Source of the DNA: Apilactobacillus nanyangensis
GTDB taxonomy: Bacteria; Bacillota; Bacilli; Lactobacillales; Lactobacillaceae
Reading direction: 5' to 3'
NCBI RefSeq assembly: GCF_016861915.1
Contig: NZ_BOLX01000006.1
Coordinates: 1 to 64,000 of the forward strand
Length of the DNA: 64,000 bases
How positions within the stretch are numbered: the stretch's first letter is position 1; each line of letters starts with the position of its first letter. This document shows, piece by piece, positions 16,185 through 25,239 of the stretch. Under the pieces are notes generated by a model. That model ran no database searches. It saw only the letters and a program-made list of their open reading frames with translations, and was not told the DNA's origin. Made by a program: the position numbers and the translations under genes.

Positions 16185-17561
16185 ATGACTGATACAAGCA
16201 CCAGTGAAAATAAAAGCTTAATCATTTTAGGAAATGGAGCTGACGTTCACTCTGGATTACATACTAGATTTAAACAATTTATGACTAAGGATGATAAGAT
16301 TCAAGCAATACAATCAGCACTATCATCATTTAGGTCCATAAGGCTTAAACTAATAGAACTATTTGGTGAAGATTCCGAGCCAATTGCAGACGAAAGAATA
16401 GCTCAAAATATCTTGCATTTTCCAATCTATATGGCAATGCACAAAACTATTAACCTTTCAGAATATGTTGAAGAAACCCACCAAAAGTCCATAAACACAA
16501 ATATGCTTAATTTAAATAAAGCAAGTATGCCATTTTTTAATATCAATGCTTTTCAATATAACTTCCTTCATAATTCTAACGACAAATTCGAAGAATTAGA
16601 TCAAAAGATGGATTCTTTAAAAGGTTTAACGTTTTGGGAAATATTGTTAGTCGTAAGAGAATGTTCAGACAAATCATGGTATGACGTTGAAAAGTGTATG
16701 GAATCATTCTTTTTACTAAGCGGCACTAATCCTCACCCTGGATACACAGCTCCCGAATGCATTGATTTTGATATTCAAAACCTCAAGGAATCAAACATTG
16801 AATTACGTATTGATTCCACCGAATATGAATTCATAATTTATACCCTTATCCGCCTGTTCAACGTTGATCCAAGAACAGCGGATAATTTCCACTGTAACGA
16901 ATTATTAATGAATCAACTATATAAATTTGAAAACAAATTCTCAAATTATGTCTATGATGATGTTCACGCCCCTGATAATAAAGATTATTACCAAAACATT
17001 GGTTCACTTATCTATAGTTTAATTTCCAATTCTAATAGCAAAAACAAGCAAGTAAACATATTTAATTTCAACTACACTCCTACCAACAAATACTTAGGAG
17101 CAGTTAATAGATATCAAAACATCCATGGTAGAATCCAATATCGTCAAGAAAATAGTCAAAAAGCCAAAGATGATATCTATTTATTTACCAAAACCCGTCG
17201 TATCCTTAGCAGACCACCAAAAAAAAACAATAACAAATACCAAAATAACAAATACGAACAAAAAGTCTTAGAAGATAATATTAATGAAATCATCTTTTAT
17301 GGTCACTCATTAGGAGAATCAGATTACTCTTACTTCCAATCCATATTCGATCACTACAACTTGTACAATTCTGATCTTTCCCTAACGTTTGGTTTTAGCG
17401 TTCATAATAATCACACACTAATCGAAAGTAGGGAAAAACAAAGTAATCGAGTTTCCAAATTGATTAACAAGTATGGTGAAACCTTAGATAATAAGGATCA
17501 CGCTAAGAACTTATTACACAAACTATTAATTGAAAATAGATTAAACATCGTCGAAATCTAA
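16185..17561 (+). CDS. AbiH-family abortive infection protein
   Basis: The 458-residue protein begins KSLIILGNGADVHSGLHTRF, the nucleotide-fold start of AbiH proteins (usually GNGFDLxxGLxTxY). Toward the C-terminus it carries VNIFNFNYTPT, an IHG and IIFYGHSLGESDYSYF, all AbiH hallmarks. The family gives phage resistance in lactococci by an unclear mechanism. Here it is a single gene with a strong ribosome binding site (AAGGAGG) and its own terminator, placed between housekeeping operons as a one-gene cargo. Phe is replaced by Ala in the GNG(F)D motif. Function in this strain is not shown. Confidence 0.8.
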   Translation: MTDTSTSENKSLIILGNGADVHSGLHTRFKQFMTKDDKIQAIQSALSSFRSIRLKLIELFGEDSEPIADERIAQNILHFPIYMAMHKTINLSEYVEETHQKSINTNMLNLNKASMPFFNINAFQYNFLHNSNDKFEELDQKMDSLKGLTFWEILLVVRECSDKSWYDVEKCMESFFLLSGTNPHPGYTAPECIDFDIQNLKESNIELRIDSTEYEFIIYTLIRLFNVDPRTADNFHCNELLMNQLYKFENKFSNYVYDDVHAPDNKDYYQNIGSLIYSLISNSNSKNKQVNIFNFNYTPTNKYLGAVNRYQNIHGRIQYRQENSQKAKDDIYLFTKTRRILSRPPKKNNNKYQNNKYEQKVLEDNINEIIFYGHSLGESDYSYFQSIFDHYNLYNSDLSLTFGFSVHNNHTLIESREKQSNRVSKLINKYGETLDNKDHAKNLLHKLLIENRLNIVEI

Positions 17562-17563
17562 CA

Positions 17564-17601
17564 TAAAAAAGACAACTAGAAATTAATCTAGTTGTCTTTT
17601 G
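17564..17601. terminator. Bidirectional terminator between the AbiH gene and scrB
   Basis: A perfect 12-bp stem (AAGACAACTAGA / TCTAGTTGTCTT) with a 6-base loop is flanked by A- and T-runs. Confidence 0.9.
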
Positions 17602-17603
17602 TT

Positions 17604-19010
17604 TTACATATTACTGATTTTGTTTTGTTTAACACTCATATTATCGCTATTAACTCTGACTTCGTTACCATCATGGAAGAATTGACCCGTCATGGTAATC
17701 TTGCCGCCGAGGATGTAGATTTCAAATACGGTGTTGTCTAAATAGAAATCAATTGATGAAGCTTCTCCCTTAAATGTACGAATTGAGACATCTTCACCGG
17801 CGTTCTTACGTTTCAATGTCCATTCTTGGTCACTTTCATCGTATGACAAACGAAGATAACTATCTTCTGATTCCAAGTTCAAATTGAAGTGTTCGTCAAA
17901 TGGCGCTGCTTCAATGTGTTTTTGTAAGTCAGTATCACTTGCTTCGTCTTCTTCAATTAGTTGTTTAAACTCTTGGACTGGACGTTGGGTCAAGTCACCG
18001 TTTTCAATGTGTAATTCTCTTACCATTGAAAGTTCACCTTCCCAGCCTTCTTGATCAGATAGGTATTCGGTGTCTGGTAAACCAATCCAACCGACTGATA
18101 GTAAGCGACCGTCTGGCGCATTCAATACTTGAGTTGCGTAGTAGTCAAAACCTTCATCAAGTTGTTTCATTTCTGAAGGATTAACCAGTTTCATCTCTTC
18201 GAAATCCAAGTCATCAGCTACGATGTATGCGTTTGGATGAACGTTGTCATAATGAAATTCGTGTTTGTCAGCACCCTGTGGGCAGAAGATTACAACGACT
18301 TTTCCATCGACGAAACCAACGTTTGGACATTCAGCCATGTAGCCTAAGTTGTCAGTGCCTAAATCTAACTTCTTATATAGTTCCCAACCATTTTCGATGT
18401 TTTTGGTGCGGTAGGTTAGAATTTCTCCGGCATTATCAACGGTTTGGGCACCTAAGAATGCATAGTAGTAATCGCCATGTTTAACAACCTGTGGGTCTCT
18501 AAAGTGACCAGTAACTCCTGCTGGTTCGCTTTCGATCAAAGGATGATCTAGTTTGGAGATATTATTATCGGCATCCATCCAAGCACCTAGTTGGTAAGGA
18601 TGTCTGGCCATCTCTTCTCCCTCAAACGTGTTTCCGGTATACATCAAGAATAGCTTGTCGTCGACATTGATGGCACTACCGGAATAACAACCGTTACGAT
18701 CAGAATATAAATCCGGCACCATTGGTTTGTCGATGAACTTCCAGTGCACTAGGTCATCTGAAACCATGTGTTGCCAACTCTTCAATCCATGCACGGCTCC
18801 GTATGGGAATGCTTGGTAGAACAAGTGCCATTGGTTATTAAAGTATGAAAAACCATTAGGGTCATTCAACAAACCGGTCTTAGTAGTGATGTGATAACCG
18901 GGACGCCAGTGTGATTTAGCAATCTTGTCCGCTAATTGTTTTAACACCTCAGGGTCCCAATCTTTATATAATCGACCTAATCGATCGATATTCCAGTACT
19001 TTGTATCCAT
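17604..19010 (-). CDS. scrB: Sucrose-6-phosphate hydrolase (GH32)
   Basis: This 468-residue GH32 enzyme hydrolyses sucrose-6-phosphate (or a related fructoside) to glucose-6-phosphate and fructose. The nucleophile Asp50 is in GLLNDPNG, the transition-state Asp172 in FRDP, and the acid/base Glu227 in AECPN. An N-terminal five-bladed propeller and a C-terminal beta sandwich are consistent with the length. No signal peptide is present, so it is cytoplasmic. It is divergent from the fructokinase-pgi genes, which would process its products. A cre-like site lies upstream. No sucrose PTS gene is in the window. Confidence 0.9.
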   Translation of the reverse strand: MDTKYWNIDRLGRLYKDWDPEVLKQLADKIAKSHWRPGYHITTKTGLLNDPNGFSYFNNQWHLFYQAFPYGAVHGLKSWQHMVSDDLVHWKFIDKPMVPDLYSDRNGCYSGSAINVDDKLFLMYTGNTFEGEEMARHPYQLGAWMDADNNISKLDHPLIESEPAGVTGHFRDPQVVKHGDYYYAFLGAQTVDNAGEILTYRTKNIENGWELYKKLDLGTDNLGYMAECPNVGFVDGKVVVIFCPQGADKHEFHYDNVHPNAYIVADDLDFEEMKLVNPSEMKQLDEGFDYYATQVLNAPDGRLLSVGWIGLPDTEYLSDQEGWEGELSMVRELHIENGDLTQRPVQEFKQLIEEDEASDTDLQKHIEAAPFDEHFNLNLESEDSYLRLSYDESDQEWTLKRKNAGEDVSIRTFKGEASSIDFYLDNTVFEIYILGGKITMTGQFFHDGNEVRVNSDNMSVKQNKISNM

Positions 19011-19071
19011 TTTTCTAGCCTCACTTTTTTCGTATTTATTGTGTCTAATTGTAACAGCTCCAAGGGATAAA

Positions 19072-19085
19072 TGAAACCGTTTACA
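19072..19085. promoter_or_regulatory. cre site (catabolite response element)
   Basis: TGAAACCGTTTACA matches the CcpA consensus TGWNANCGNTNWCA at every position. It lies 62 bases upstream of scrB and 188 bases upstream of the fructokinase start, so CcpA could control either direction. A LacI-type sucrose regulator could also bind such a site. Confidence 0.7.
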
Positions 19086-19214
19086 TTATCTTTATAAAAT
19101 CTTTAAAAAGCCCGCCACTATAGTTATATATCCATGACAAACCATTTTTCAATTCTTAACCTTTTTTTAACTATTTTTTACTTGTATTTCAAAAAATCGG
19201 GTCCATAATAAAAA

Positions 19215-19246
19215 TTGGGAGCGCATTCAAAAACTAGTACTCCCAA
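19215..19246 (+). promoter_or_regulatory. Hairpin in the fructokinase 5' leader
   Basis: TTGGGAG (19215-19221) pairs with CTCCCAA (19240-19246) across an 18-base loop, between a weak promoter (TTGTAT at 19182, CATAAT at 19204) and the AAAGGAG ribosome binding site. There is no U-tract, so it is not a terminator. It could stabilise the mRNA or be an operator. Confidence 0.4.
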
Positions 19247-19272
19247 AGAAAAAGGTTAAAGGAGATTCAACT

Positions 19273-20170
19273 ATGAAATTTGGTAGCATTGAAGCAGGCG
19301 GAACAAAATTTGTTTGCGCCGTAGGTAATGAAAACTATGAAATTCTTGACAGCGTGAGAATTCCTACCACCACTCCTGATGAAACATTAAGCAAATGTAT
19401 TGAATACTTTAAAAAAATTCGACGACTTAACAGCCATGAGTATTGCGTCATTTGGTCCCATTGAAGTGCGCACTGACTCACCAAAATATGGTTATATAAC
19501 AGACACACCAAAACCAAACTGGTCCAACACAAACTTCTTAGGAACAATGAAGGAACATTTCGACATTCCTATTTTCTGGACTACAGATGTTAATGGTTCT
19601 GCTTATGGTGAATACATTACATCAATTAGAAATCATAATCCATTACAAACACTGGTATACTATACTTTTGGTACTGGTGTTGGAGCCGGGATTATCAATG
19701 AAGGTTCATTCATTGGTTCTCTAGGTCACCCAGAAGCTGGTCACATTTATCTAAAACGCCATCCAGACGATTTAGACTTTAAGGGATTATGTCCATACCA
19801 CCACAGCTGTCTAGAAGGTCTAGCAGCTGGTCCTACTTTTGATGTTCGTTGCGGTAAGAAAGGTAAAGATGTTCCTATGGATGATCCAGTCTGGGACATC
19901 ATGGCTTACTACATCGCCCAAGCGGTAATGCAAGCTACCCTATTTATCCGTCCACAAAAAGTTATCTTAGGTGGTGGAGTAATCTCAGAACCAGTTATCA
20001 AGAAGGTTCGTGAACAATTCAAGGAAATGTTCAACGACTACGTTGAAGTCGGCGACCTAGACTACTACATCACTATGCCAGCATGTGAAGACAACGGTTC
20101 AGCTACAATCGGTAACTTCGCATTAGCATCAAGACAATACTACAAAGAAAACATCGTTAAAATTGATTAA
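19273..20170 (+). pseudogene. scrK: ROK-family fructokinase, frameshifted at an A7 tract
   Basis: The N-terminal part has the ATP-binding start [15 protein letters not shown]. The frame then breaks after IEYFKK and resumes one frame over as [18 protein letters not shown]. The rest carries the catalytic TTDVNGSAYGEY, the zinc-type GHIYLKRHPDDLDFKGLCPYHHSC and ILGGGVISE. Deleting one A from the run at 19411-19417 restores a continuous product of about 298 residues. The enzyme would phosphorylate fructose released by ScrB. The break could be a true mutation, a sequencing error in a homopolymer, or a site of transcriptional slippage. Confidence 0.8.
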
Positions 20171-20188
20171 TCGATGGAGGAACATAAA

Positions 20189-21544
20189 ATGAAACGAGTT
20201 GAATTAGACACTAAAGGTCTAAAATCCTTTGTGCAATCAAATGAATTAAAGGAAATCGCACCAATGGTTCAAACCGCCCGTGACTTACTAGTTCACGGAA
20301 CTGGTATTGAAGCTAAAATGGGTGACTGGGTAAATCTACCAGAAGAATTCGATCCAGTTGAATTCGACCGTATCAAAGATGCAGCTAGAGACATTCAAGA
20401 AAACTCTGATGTCCTGGTCGTAATCGGTATCGGTGGTTCATACCTAGGTGCCAAGATGGCTTTAGATTTTCTACACGGAAGTTTCTTCAACCTTGAAGGT
20501 ACTGACAAGCACCCTCAAATCTTCTTCGCAGGTAACACAATTAGCCCTGCATACACTGCCGACTTACTACGTGTAATCGGTGACCGTGACTTCTCAGTTA
20601 ATGTTATTTCTAAATCAGGTACCACTACTGAACCAGCAATGGCATTTAGAATCTTCAAAGAAAAGTTAATTGAAAAATACGGTGAAGAAGAAGCTAACAA
20701 ACGTATTTATGTAACTACTGACGCTAAGAAAGGTGCTTTACATGATGAAGCAATCGATCAAGGCTACACTAGTTTCGTTATTCCTGACGGTATCGGAGGA
20801 AGATACTCAGTACTAACTCCAGTTGGTCTACTTCCAATCGCCGCATCAGGTGCTAACATTGACGACTTAATGAACGGTGCACATGAAGCTCAAGTTGCAT
20901 TAAAGGACGCTCCTTTATATGAAAACGACTCACTTCTATACGCTGCTTACAGAAACATCCTATATCGTAAGGGCTACACTAATGAAATCCTTGAAAGTTA
21001 CGAACCACATCTTCGTTTCCTAGCCGAATGGTGGAAACAACTTGCGGGTGAAACTGAAGGAAAGAACTACAAGGGTATCTACCCTAGTTCAGCCATCTTC
21101 AGTACTGACCTACACTCATTAGGCCAATACATCCAAGAAGGTATGCGTAACTTAATGGAAACAGTTGTTGAAATCAAACAACCTGCTTCTAACCTAGGAA
21201 TTCCTGCCAACGAAGAAAACTTAGATGGTCTAAAATACCTTGAAAACACTACAATGGACGAAGTTAACAAGACTGCTAGAGAAGCCGTTGTTATCGCCCA
21301 CACTAACGGTGGTGTACCAAACATGTTGGTAACTGCTGAAGATAATAGTGAAGCTACTTTAGGTTACTTAATCTACTTCTTCGAATTTGCAATTGCAGTT
21401 TCTGGTTACTTAAATGGAATTAACCCATTCAACCAACCAGGTGTTGAAGACTACAAGCAAAACATGTTTGCCCTACTTGGTAAACCAGGATACGAAGAAA
21501 GACGTAAGGAAATTCAAGAACAAGATAACGAAAAATTTCACTAA
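20189..21544 (+). CDS. pgi: Glucose-6-phosphate isomerase
   Basis: The 451-residue enzyme interconverts fructose-6-phosphate and glucose-6-phosphate. Motifs include [33 protein letters not shown] and [18 protein letters not shown]. Length is normal for the bacterial family. The frame opens at 20174, but GGAGG precedes the ATG at 20189, giving MKRVELD. It is sandwiched between two ROK kinase genes, with short gaps and strong ribosome binding sites, so the three are one operon. That operon feeds fructose carbon into glucose-6-phosphate, as expected in a phosphoketolase fermenter. Confidence 0.95.
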   Translation: MKRVELDTKGLKSFVQSNELKEIAPMVQTARDLLVHGTGIEAKMGDWVNLPEEFDPVEFDRIKDAARDIQENSDVLVVIGIGGSYLGAKMALDFLHGSFFNLEGTDKHPQIFFAGNTISPAYTADLLRVIGDRDFSVNVISKSGTTTEPAMAFRIFKEKLIEKYGEEEANKRIYVTTDAKKGALHDEAIDQGYTSFVIPDGIGGRYSVLTPVGLLPIAASGANIDDLMNGAHEAQVALKDAPLYENDSLLYAAYRNILYRKGYTNEILESYEPHLRFLAEWWKQLAGETEGKNYKGIYPSSAIFSTDLHSLGQYIQEGMRNLMETVVEIKQPASNLGIPANEENLDGLKYLENTTMDEVNKTAREAVVIAHTNGGVPNMLVTAEDNSEATLGYLIYFFEFAIAVSGYLNGINPFNQPGVEDYKQNMFALLGKPGYEERRKEIQEQDNEKFH

Positions 21545-21559
21545 AAAGAGGCGTTGAAT

Positions 21560-22450
21560 ATGTTATTAGGAAGTCTCTGTACCACTGATCACAACCAAAT
21601 GGTTTGCGCCGTTGGTGACGGTAAGTGCAACATCTCAGACTGGATTGTAATTGATTTAACTGAACCTCAAGAAACTTTGAGAAAAGCTATTGACTACTTC
21701 AAAGGTTTTGACGATTTAGCAGCAATTGGTATCTCATCATTCGGTCCCTTGGAACTTCGTACTTACTCTTCTCAATACGGTTATATTAAAGAATCCTCCC
21801 GCCCTAACTGGCAAAATATTAACTTATTAGGCACATTTAAACATCACTTCAACATTCCGATCTCATTTACTACTGATGTTAATAGTCGTGCCTATGGAGA
21901 GTACATTAGCTCGATTCTAAAGGATGATCCTATCTTGAGTCTGGCATACATCACAATCAGTGATGGTGTTGGTGTCGGCATTGTAAACGATGGAAAGTTC
22001 GTTGGACACATGGGAAGCCCTGAAATTGGTCATATCATCCCCCAAAGAAACGTTAACGACCAAGACTTCAAAGGAACTTGTCCATATCAAGGTGACTGTC
22101 TAGAAGGACTTGTATCAACCAAGGCCATCGAAGCCAGAACTCACCAACGCCCACAAGAAATCTCAATGTATAACCCCCTATGGGATACTGTGGCGTTCTA
22201 CATCGCACAATCCGTAATTCAAACCACTGTCTTCATCAGACCACAAAAAGTTATCTTAGGTGGTAGTATCTTAAACGAAATAGAATTAGGCAAGATTAAG
22301 GAACAATTCAAGAAGCTATTTGATGGCTACCTTGATGTTGGTGATATCGATCAATACATCACCCTTCCTAGTCAAGACGCTGACAAGTTATCAATCATTG
22401 GTAACCTTGCTTTAGCAAAGCAACAATTCTATTCAGAAGACATTAGATAA
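21560..22450 (+). CDS. Degenerate ROK-family fructokinase paralogue
   Basis: The 296-residue protein aligns end to end with the frameshifted kinase two genes upstream (FDDLAAIGISSFGPLELR, FTTDVNSRAYGEY, RPQKVILGGS). The N-terminal phosphate loop is lost: the [15 protein letters not shown] region reads GSLCTTDHNQMVCAVG. TFGTGVGAG has become TISDGVGVG, and the zinc-site CPYHHSC is CPYQGDC. It is therefore probably unable to bind ATP normally and may be a non-catalytic or regulatory relative, or a decaying copy. The frame is fully open with GAGG before the ATG at 21560, so the gene is still being kept. Confidence 0.75.
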   Translation: MLLGSLCTTDHNQMVCAVGDGKCNISDWIVIDLTEPQETLRKAIDYFKGFDDLAAIGISSFGPLELRTYSSQYGYIKESSRPNWQNINLLGTFKHHFNIPISFTTDVNSRAYGEYISSILKDDPILSLAYITISDGVGVGIVNDGKFVGHMGSPEIGHIIPQRNVNDQDFKGTCPYQGDCLEGLVSTKAIEARTHQRPQEISMYNPLWDTVAFYIAQSVIQTTVFIRPQKVILGGSILNEIELGKIKEQFKKLFDGYLDVGDIDQYITLPSQDADKLSIIGNLALAKQQFYSEDIR

Positions 22451-22452
22451 AT

Positions 22453-22481
22453 AAAAAAGACGCCGCAATGGCGTCTTTTTT
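22453..22481. terminator. Bidirectional terminator after the ROK-pgi operon
   Basis: A 7-bp stem (AGACGCC / GGCGTCT) with a GCAAT loop is flanked by A- and T-runs. It serves the convergent CsbD gene as well. Confidence 0.85.
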
Positions 22482-22488
22482 ATTATGT

Positions 22489-22680
22489 TTACTTACCTTC
22501 GTTTTCACGTTGGCTACGACGTTCTTCTGACTTGCGACGAGCTTCATCGAAACTGTCCTTAGCCTTACCGAAGAAGTTTTGTGCCTTACCCTTTAATTCA
22601 TCTAACTTGCTACCGGTTACCTTACCCTTTAATTCGGTTGCTTTACCTACAACCTTGTCCTTTGTATTTTCCAAATTCAT
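22489..22680 (-). CDS. CsbD-like stress protein, 63 aa
   Basis: The short, Lys/Glu-rich protein has the CsbD pattern: TKDKVVGKATELKGKVTGSKLDELKGKAQNF, with repeated GK(A/V) turns. CsbD proteins are general-stress products of unknown activity. A GAGGTG ribosome binding site supports the start. The tail is highly charged (EARRKSEERRSQRENEGK). Confidence 0.8.
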   Translation of the reverse strand: MNLENTKDKVVGKATELKGKVTGSKLDELKGKAQNFFGKAKDSFDEARRKSEERRSQRENEGK

Positions 22681-22850
22681 AATATCACCTCAAGATATAG
22701 ATTGGATAAATTACTTTATCTGCCACTATCATAGATCATTTTGACTGTAATGATGGTAAAGATTTTACTAAGATTATGTTACAAATTTGGAGTTGGTAAA
22801 GTTGTCCAATTAAAGATATAATATGAGCAAATACTTCGGAGGCAATCAAA

Positions 22851-23414
22851 ATGAAAATTCTAGTTATCCAAGGTCACCCAGACGGAAAGTCCTTTTCACA
22901 TGGCAATGCCATGAACTATGTAGAACAAGCAAAATCATTAGGTCATGAAGTTGAATTAGTCGACTTAAGTGAAGCCGATTTTGATCCTGTTTTGCGTTAC
23001 GGATACAGACAACACATGGAAGATGAAACTTTTCCTAAACACGTCCAAGAATTAGTAAAGAATGCTGATCATATCGCTTTCTTCTTTCCAATTTGGTGGT
23101 CAGCTGAGCCTTCAGTATTGAAGGGATTATTCGACCGTGTCTTCACACCTAAATTTGCTTATATCTATCATCCAAATGGTAAACGTGAAAAACTACTAAC
23201 TGGTAAAACCGCTAGTGTCTTCACAACCAGTCATGGACCAGCATTCTTCTACAAGATGTTTGGTAACGTGTTGTTCAGATGGAAATATCTACTGCTAGCA
23301 TACTGTGGTATCAAGGCTACTCATTGCTTCGACTTAGGAAACATGGAAGACAAAGTCGATACTCCTGAACGTCGTCAACAATACATTGAAAAATGTGCAA
23401 ACACACTTAAATAA
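22851..23414 (+). CDS. NAD(P)H oxidoreductase, flavodoxin-like fold
   Basis: The 187-residue protein belongs to the NAD(P)H:quinone oxidoreductase family (KefF/YwrO/modulator of drug activity type). Motifs are MKILVIQGHPDGKSFSHGNA, the FMN-binding start, and FFFPIWWSAEPSVLKGLFDRVF. It should be a cytoplasmic FMN enzyme reducing quinones or similar acceptors with two electrons. An ATCGGAGG-type ribosome binding site is present. The next small membrane protein starts 19 bases downstream, so the two may be cotranscribed. Confidence 0.85.
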   Translation: MKILVIQGHPDGKSFSHGNAMNYVEQAKSLGHEVELVDLSEADFDPVLRYGYRQHMEDETFPKHVQELVKNADHIAFFFPIWWSAEPSVLKGLFDRVFTPKFAYIYHPNGKREKLLTGKTASVFTTSHGPAFFYKMFGNVLFRWKYLLLAYCGIKATHCFDLGNMEDKVDTPERRQQYIEKCANTLK

Positions 23415-23432
23415 CTTCGGAGGTTTTCACCA

Positions 23433-23603
23433 ATGAAAAACATGTACACAATCATGATGATTGTTCTATTATTAATCAATTTAGCGCTAATTAGTAACGA
23501 TATCTTACCGCATACTCCTTCCGGTACTATCTTTCACTTAATCGTAATTATTGCTTTATTCACCACCGTTATTTTATGGATTAGAGATCGTCATAAAAAA
23601 TAA
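23433..23603 (+). CDS. Small two-helix membrane protein, 56 aa
   Basis: This short ORF has a good ribosome binding site (CGGAGG, 9 bases before the ATG). It encodes an N-terminal hydrophobic segment (MYTIMMIVLLLINLALI), a short loop with Pro residues, a second hydrophobic segment (FHLIVIIALFTTVILW) and a basic RDRHKK tail. I do not recognise a family. It follows the NAD(P)H oxidoreductase closely and ends at a shared terminator, which supports it as a real gene. Confidence 0.65.
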   Translation: MKNMYTIMMIVLLLINLALISNDILPHTPSGTIFHLIVIIALFTTVILWIRDRHKK

Positions 23604-23634
23604 AAAGGCTGCTCGTTTGAGCAGTCTTTTTTAT
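23602..23634. terminator. Bidirectional terminator between the small membrane gene and aroD
   Basis: A 10-bp stem (AAGGCTGCTC / GAGCAGTCTT, one mismatch-type G-U position) with a GTTT loop is flanked by A- and T-runs. It ends the aro operon on the minus strand. Confidence 0.85.
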
Positions 23635-24350
23635 TTTAAAAGATTAATTATTCTTCTTAAATCATCTACTTTGATTTGACCTGGTGCTGATGATTTATCA
23701 AGTGATCCAAAACTAACGACGGAACCAAAATGACTCGGCATAATGCGAGATATCATCCCTATTTCGCCCATCGCCATTGAAACAATCGGAATATTAAGCT
23801 GATTATTGTCAGCAAAGCTAGCATCAATCAAATCTAAAACGTCACTTTCATCATTAGGCATAATCGCTACTTTAGCAATATCCGCATTGTGGTCGTTCAT
23901 TAATTTAAATTTTTCAATAATGCCTCGTTCATCTAAACGATTTTTTAAATCATGATGACTAGCAATCACGCAACGGTTATTTTGATGGACTTTAGTTATT
24001 AATTCGTCTACTTTTTTATCAATTTCAACGTCTAAGATATCAAAATCTAGGGTTTCAATGGAGCGATTCAACAAATCATGATAGTCTAATTCAATCGCAT
24101 TTCCACCCTCTTCAACACTTCGTAACGTCAAAATTAACGGTATCTTTACCTGTCGAACAATTCGATTACATTCAATCAAATTTGCCAGACTAAAGTCCTT
24201 TAAGTAGTCAATGCGCCACTCAATTAAATCAATCTTATCGATTGCGTTATTAATTGAGGAAACCTCTTTAGATATTTCAGCAATATTCTCACCGGTAATT
24301 GGCACCGCAATTTTAGTGGGTTCATCTTTCCATTTCGATACATCCATCAT
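23631..24350 (-). CDS. aroD: 3-dehydroquinate dehydratase, type I
   Basis: The 239-residue enzyme converts 3-dehydroquinate to 3-dehydroshikimate through a Schiff base. Visible residues are Glu in LIEWRID, His in ASHHD, the Schiff-base Lys in ADIAKVAIMP, and the SSAPGQI substrate loop. It is the last gene of the aro operon, and its ATG overlaps the aroE stop by 4 bases (ATGA), so translation is coupled. Confidence 0.95.
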   Translation of the reverse strand: MMDVSKWKDEPTKIAVPITGENIAEISKEVSSINNAIDKIDLIEWRIDYLKDFSLANLIECNRIVRQVKIPLILTLRSVEEGGNAIELDYHDLLNRSIETLDFDILDVEIDKKVDELITKVHQNNRCVIASHHDLKNRLDERGIIEKFKLMNDHNADIAKVAIMPNDESDVLDLIDASFADNNQLNIPIVSMAMGEIGMISRIMPSHFGSVVSFGSLDKSSAPGQIKVDDLRRIINLLK

Positions 24351-25234
24351 TTTTTATCACTATCCTTGAATAGAATGTCATGAATGTAGTCGACCGGCAT
24401 TTCTTTACCAGTCCAAAGTTTAAAGGCTGCTGCCCCTTGTTCTAGCATCATTCCTAATCCGTTTAGCACATGATTAACTCCGGCTTGTTTGGCGACCTTC
24501 ATCAATTTGGTTTCACTTGGTGCGTAGACCGTATCGACGACAATCATGTCCTTATGAAACCAGCTTGGATCCGAAATTAAGGCCTCATCTTCTAATGGAT
24601 GCATCCCAACCGCTGTTGAGTCACAGTAAATATCACACTTACCGATTTCTTCTTTGAACTTATCGGTATCTGCTAGGTCGAATAATTCTGCCGTCGCTTC
24701 GGTTTCATTATTGATGATTTCAACATTGTGTTCGGCTTGTTGCCACTGAGCGTCGCCTTTACGATTAAAGATTACGATATGACTTACCCCATCCAACGCT
24801 GCTTGAATGGCGATTGGGGTGCCGGCACCACCGGCTCCAGTTAACACCATTCTTTGACCAGTGATATCTAATCCCTCATCTTCAAGTGACTTCATAAAAC
24901 CAATTCCATCGGTGGTGTATCCCTTTAACACACCGTCATTATTAACGATAGTGTTCACGGAATTAGTCAAACGAGCCGATTCATCCAGCTCATCTAAAAA
25001 TGGAATCACCTTTTGTTTGTTGGGCATCGAGATGTTAGAGCCACGCATATCTAAAGTTCGTAGCGCCTTGATACCATCGCCAATTTGTTCACCATCAATA
25101 TCAAACACTAGGTAGGCGTAATTCAAACCTAGTTTCGCAAAAGCATTGTTATGCATCTTAGGTGACATGCTATGTCTGATTGGGTATGCCATTAGTCCGA
25201 TTAAAATGGTGTGTCCGTCTATTCTTTCTGTCAT
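24347..25234 (-). CDS. aroE: Shikimate dehydrogenase
   Basis: The 295-residue enzyme reduces 3-dehydroshikimate to shikimate with NADPH. Motifs are PIRHSMSPKMHNNAF (substrate serines), GSNISMPNKQKV (catalytic Lys), YTTDGIGF (Asp) and the nucleotide loop TGAGGAGTPIAIQAA with NRKG. The Met-Pro-Asn-Lys variant replaces the usual Thr/Val-Pro-His-Lys. Spacing to aroK is 5 bases. Confidence 0.93.
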   Translation of the reverse strand: MTERIDGHTILIGLMAYPIRHSMSPKMHNNAFAKLGLNYAYLVFDIDGEQIGDGIKALRTLDMRGSNISMPNKQKVIPFLDELDESARLTNSVNTIVNNDGVLKGYTTDGIGFMKSLEDEGLDITGQRMVLTGAGGAGTPIAIQAALDGVSHIVIFNRKGDAQWQQAEHNVEIINNETEATAELFDLADTDKFKEEIGKCDIYCDSTAVGMHPLEDEALISDPSWFHKDMIVVDTVYAPSETKLMKVAKQAGVNHVLNGLGMMLEQGAAAFKLWTGKEMPVDYIHDILFKDSDKK

Positions 25235-25239
25235 GTTAA

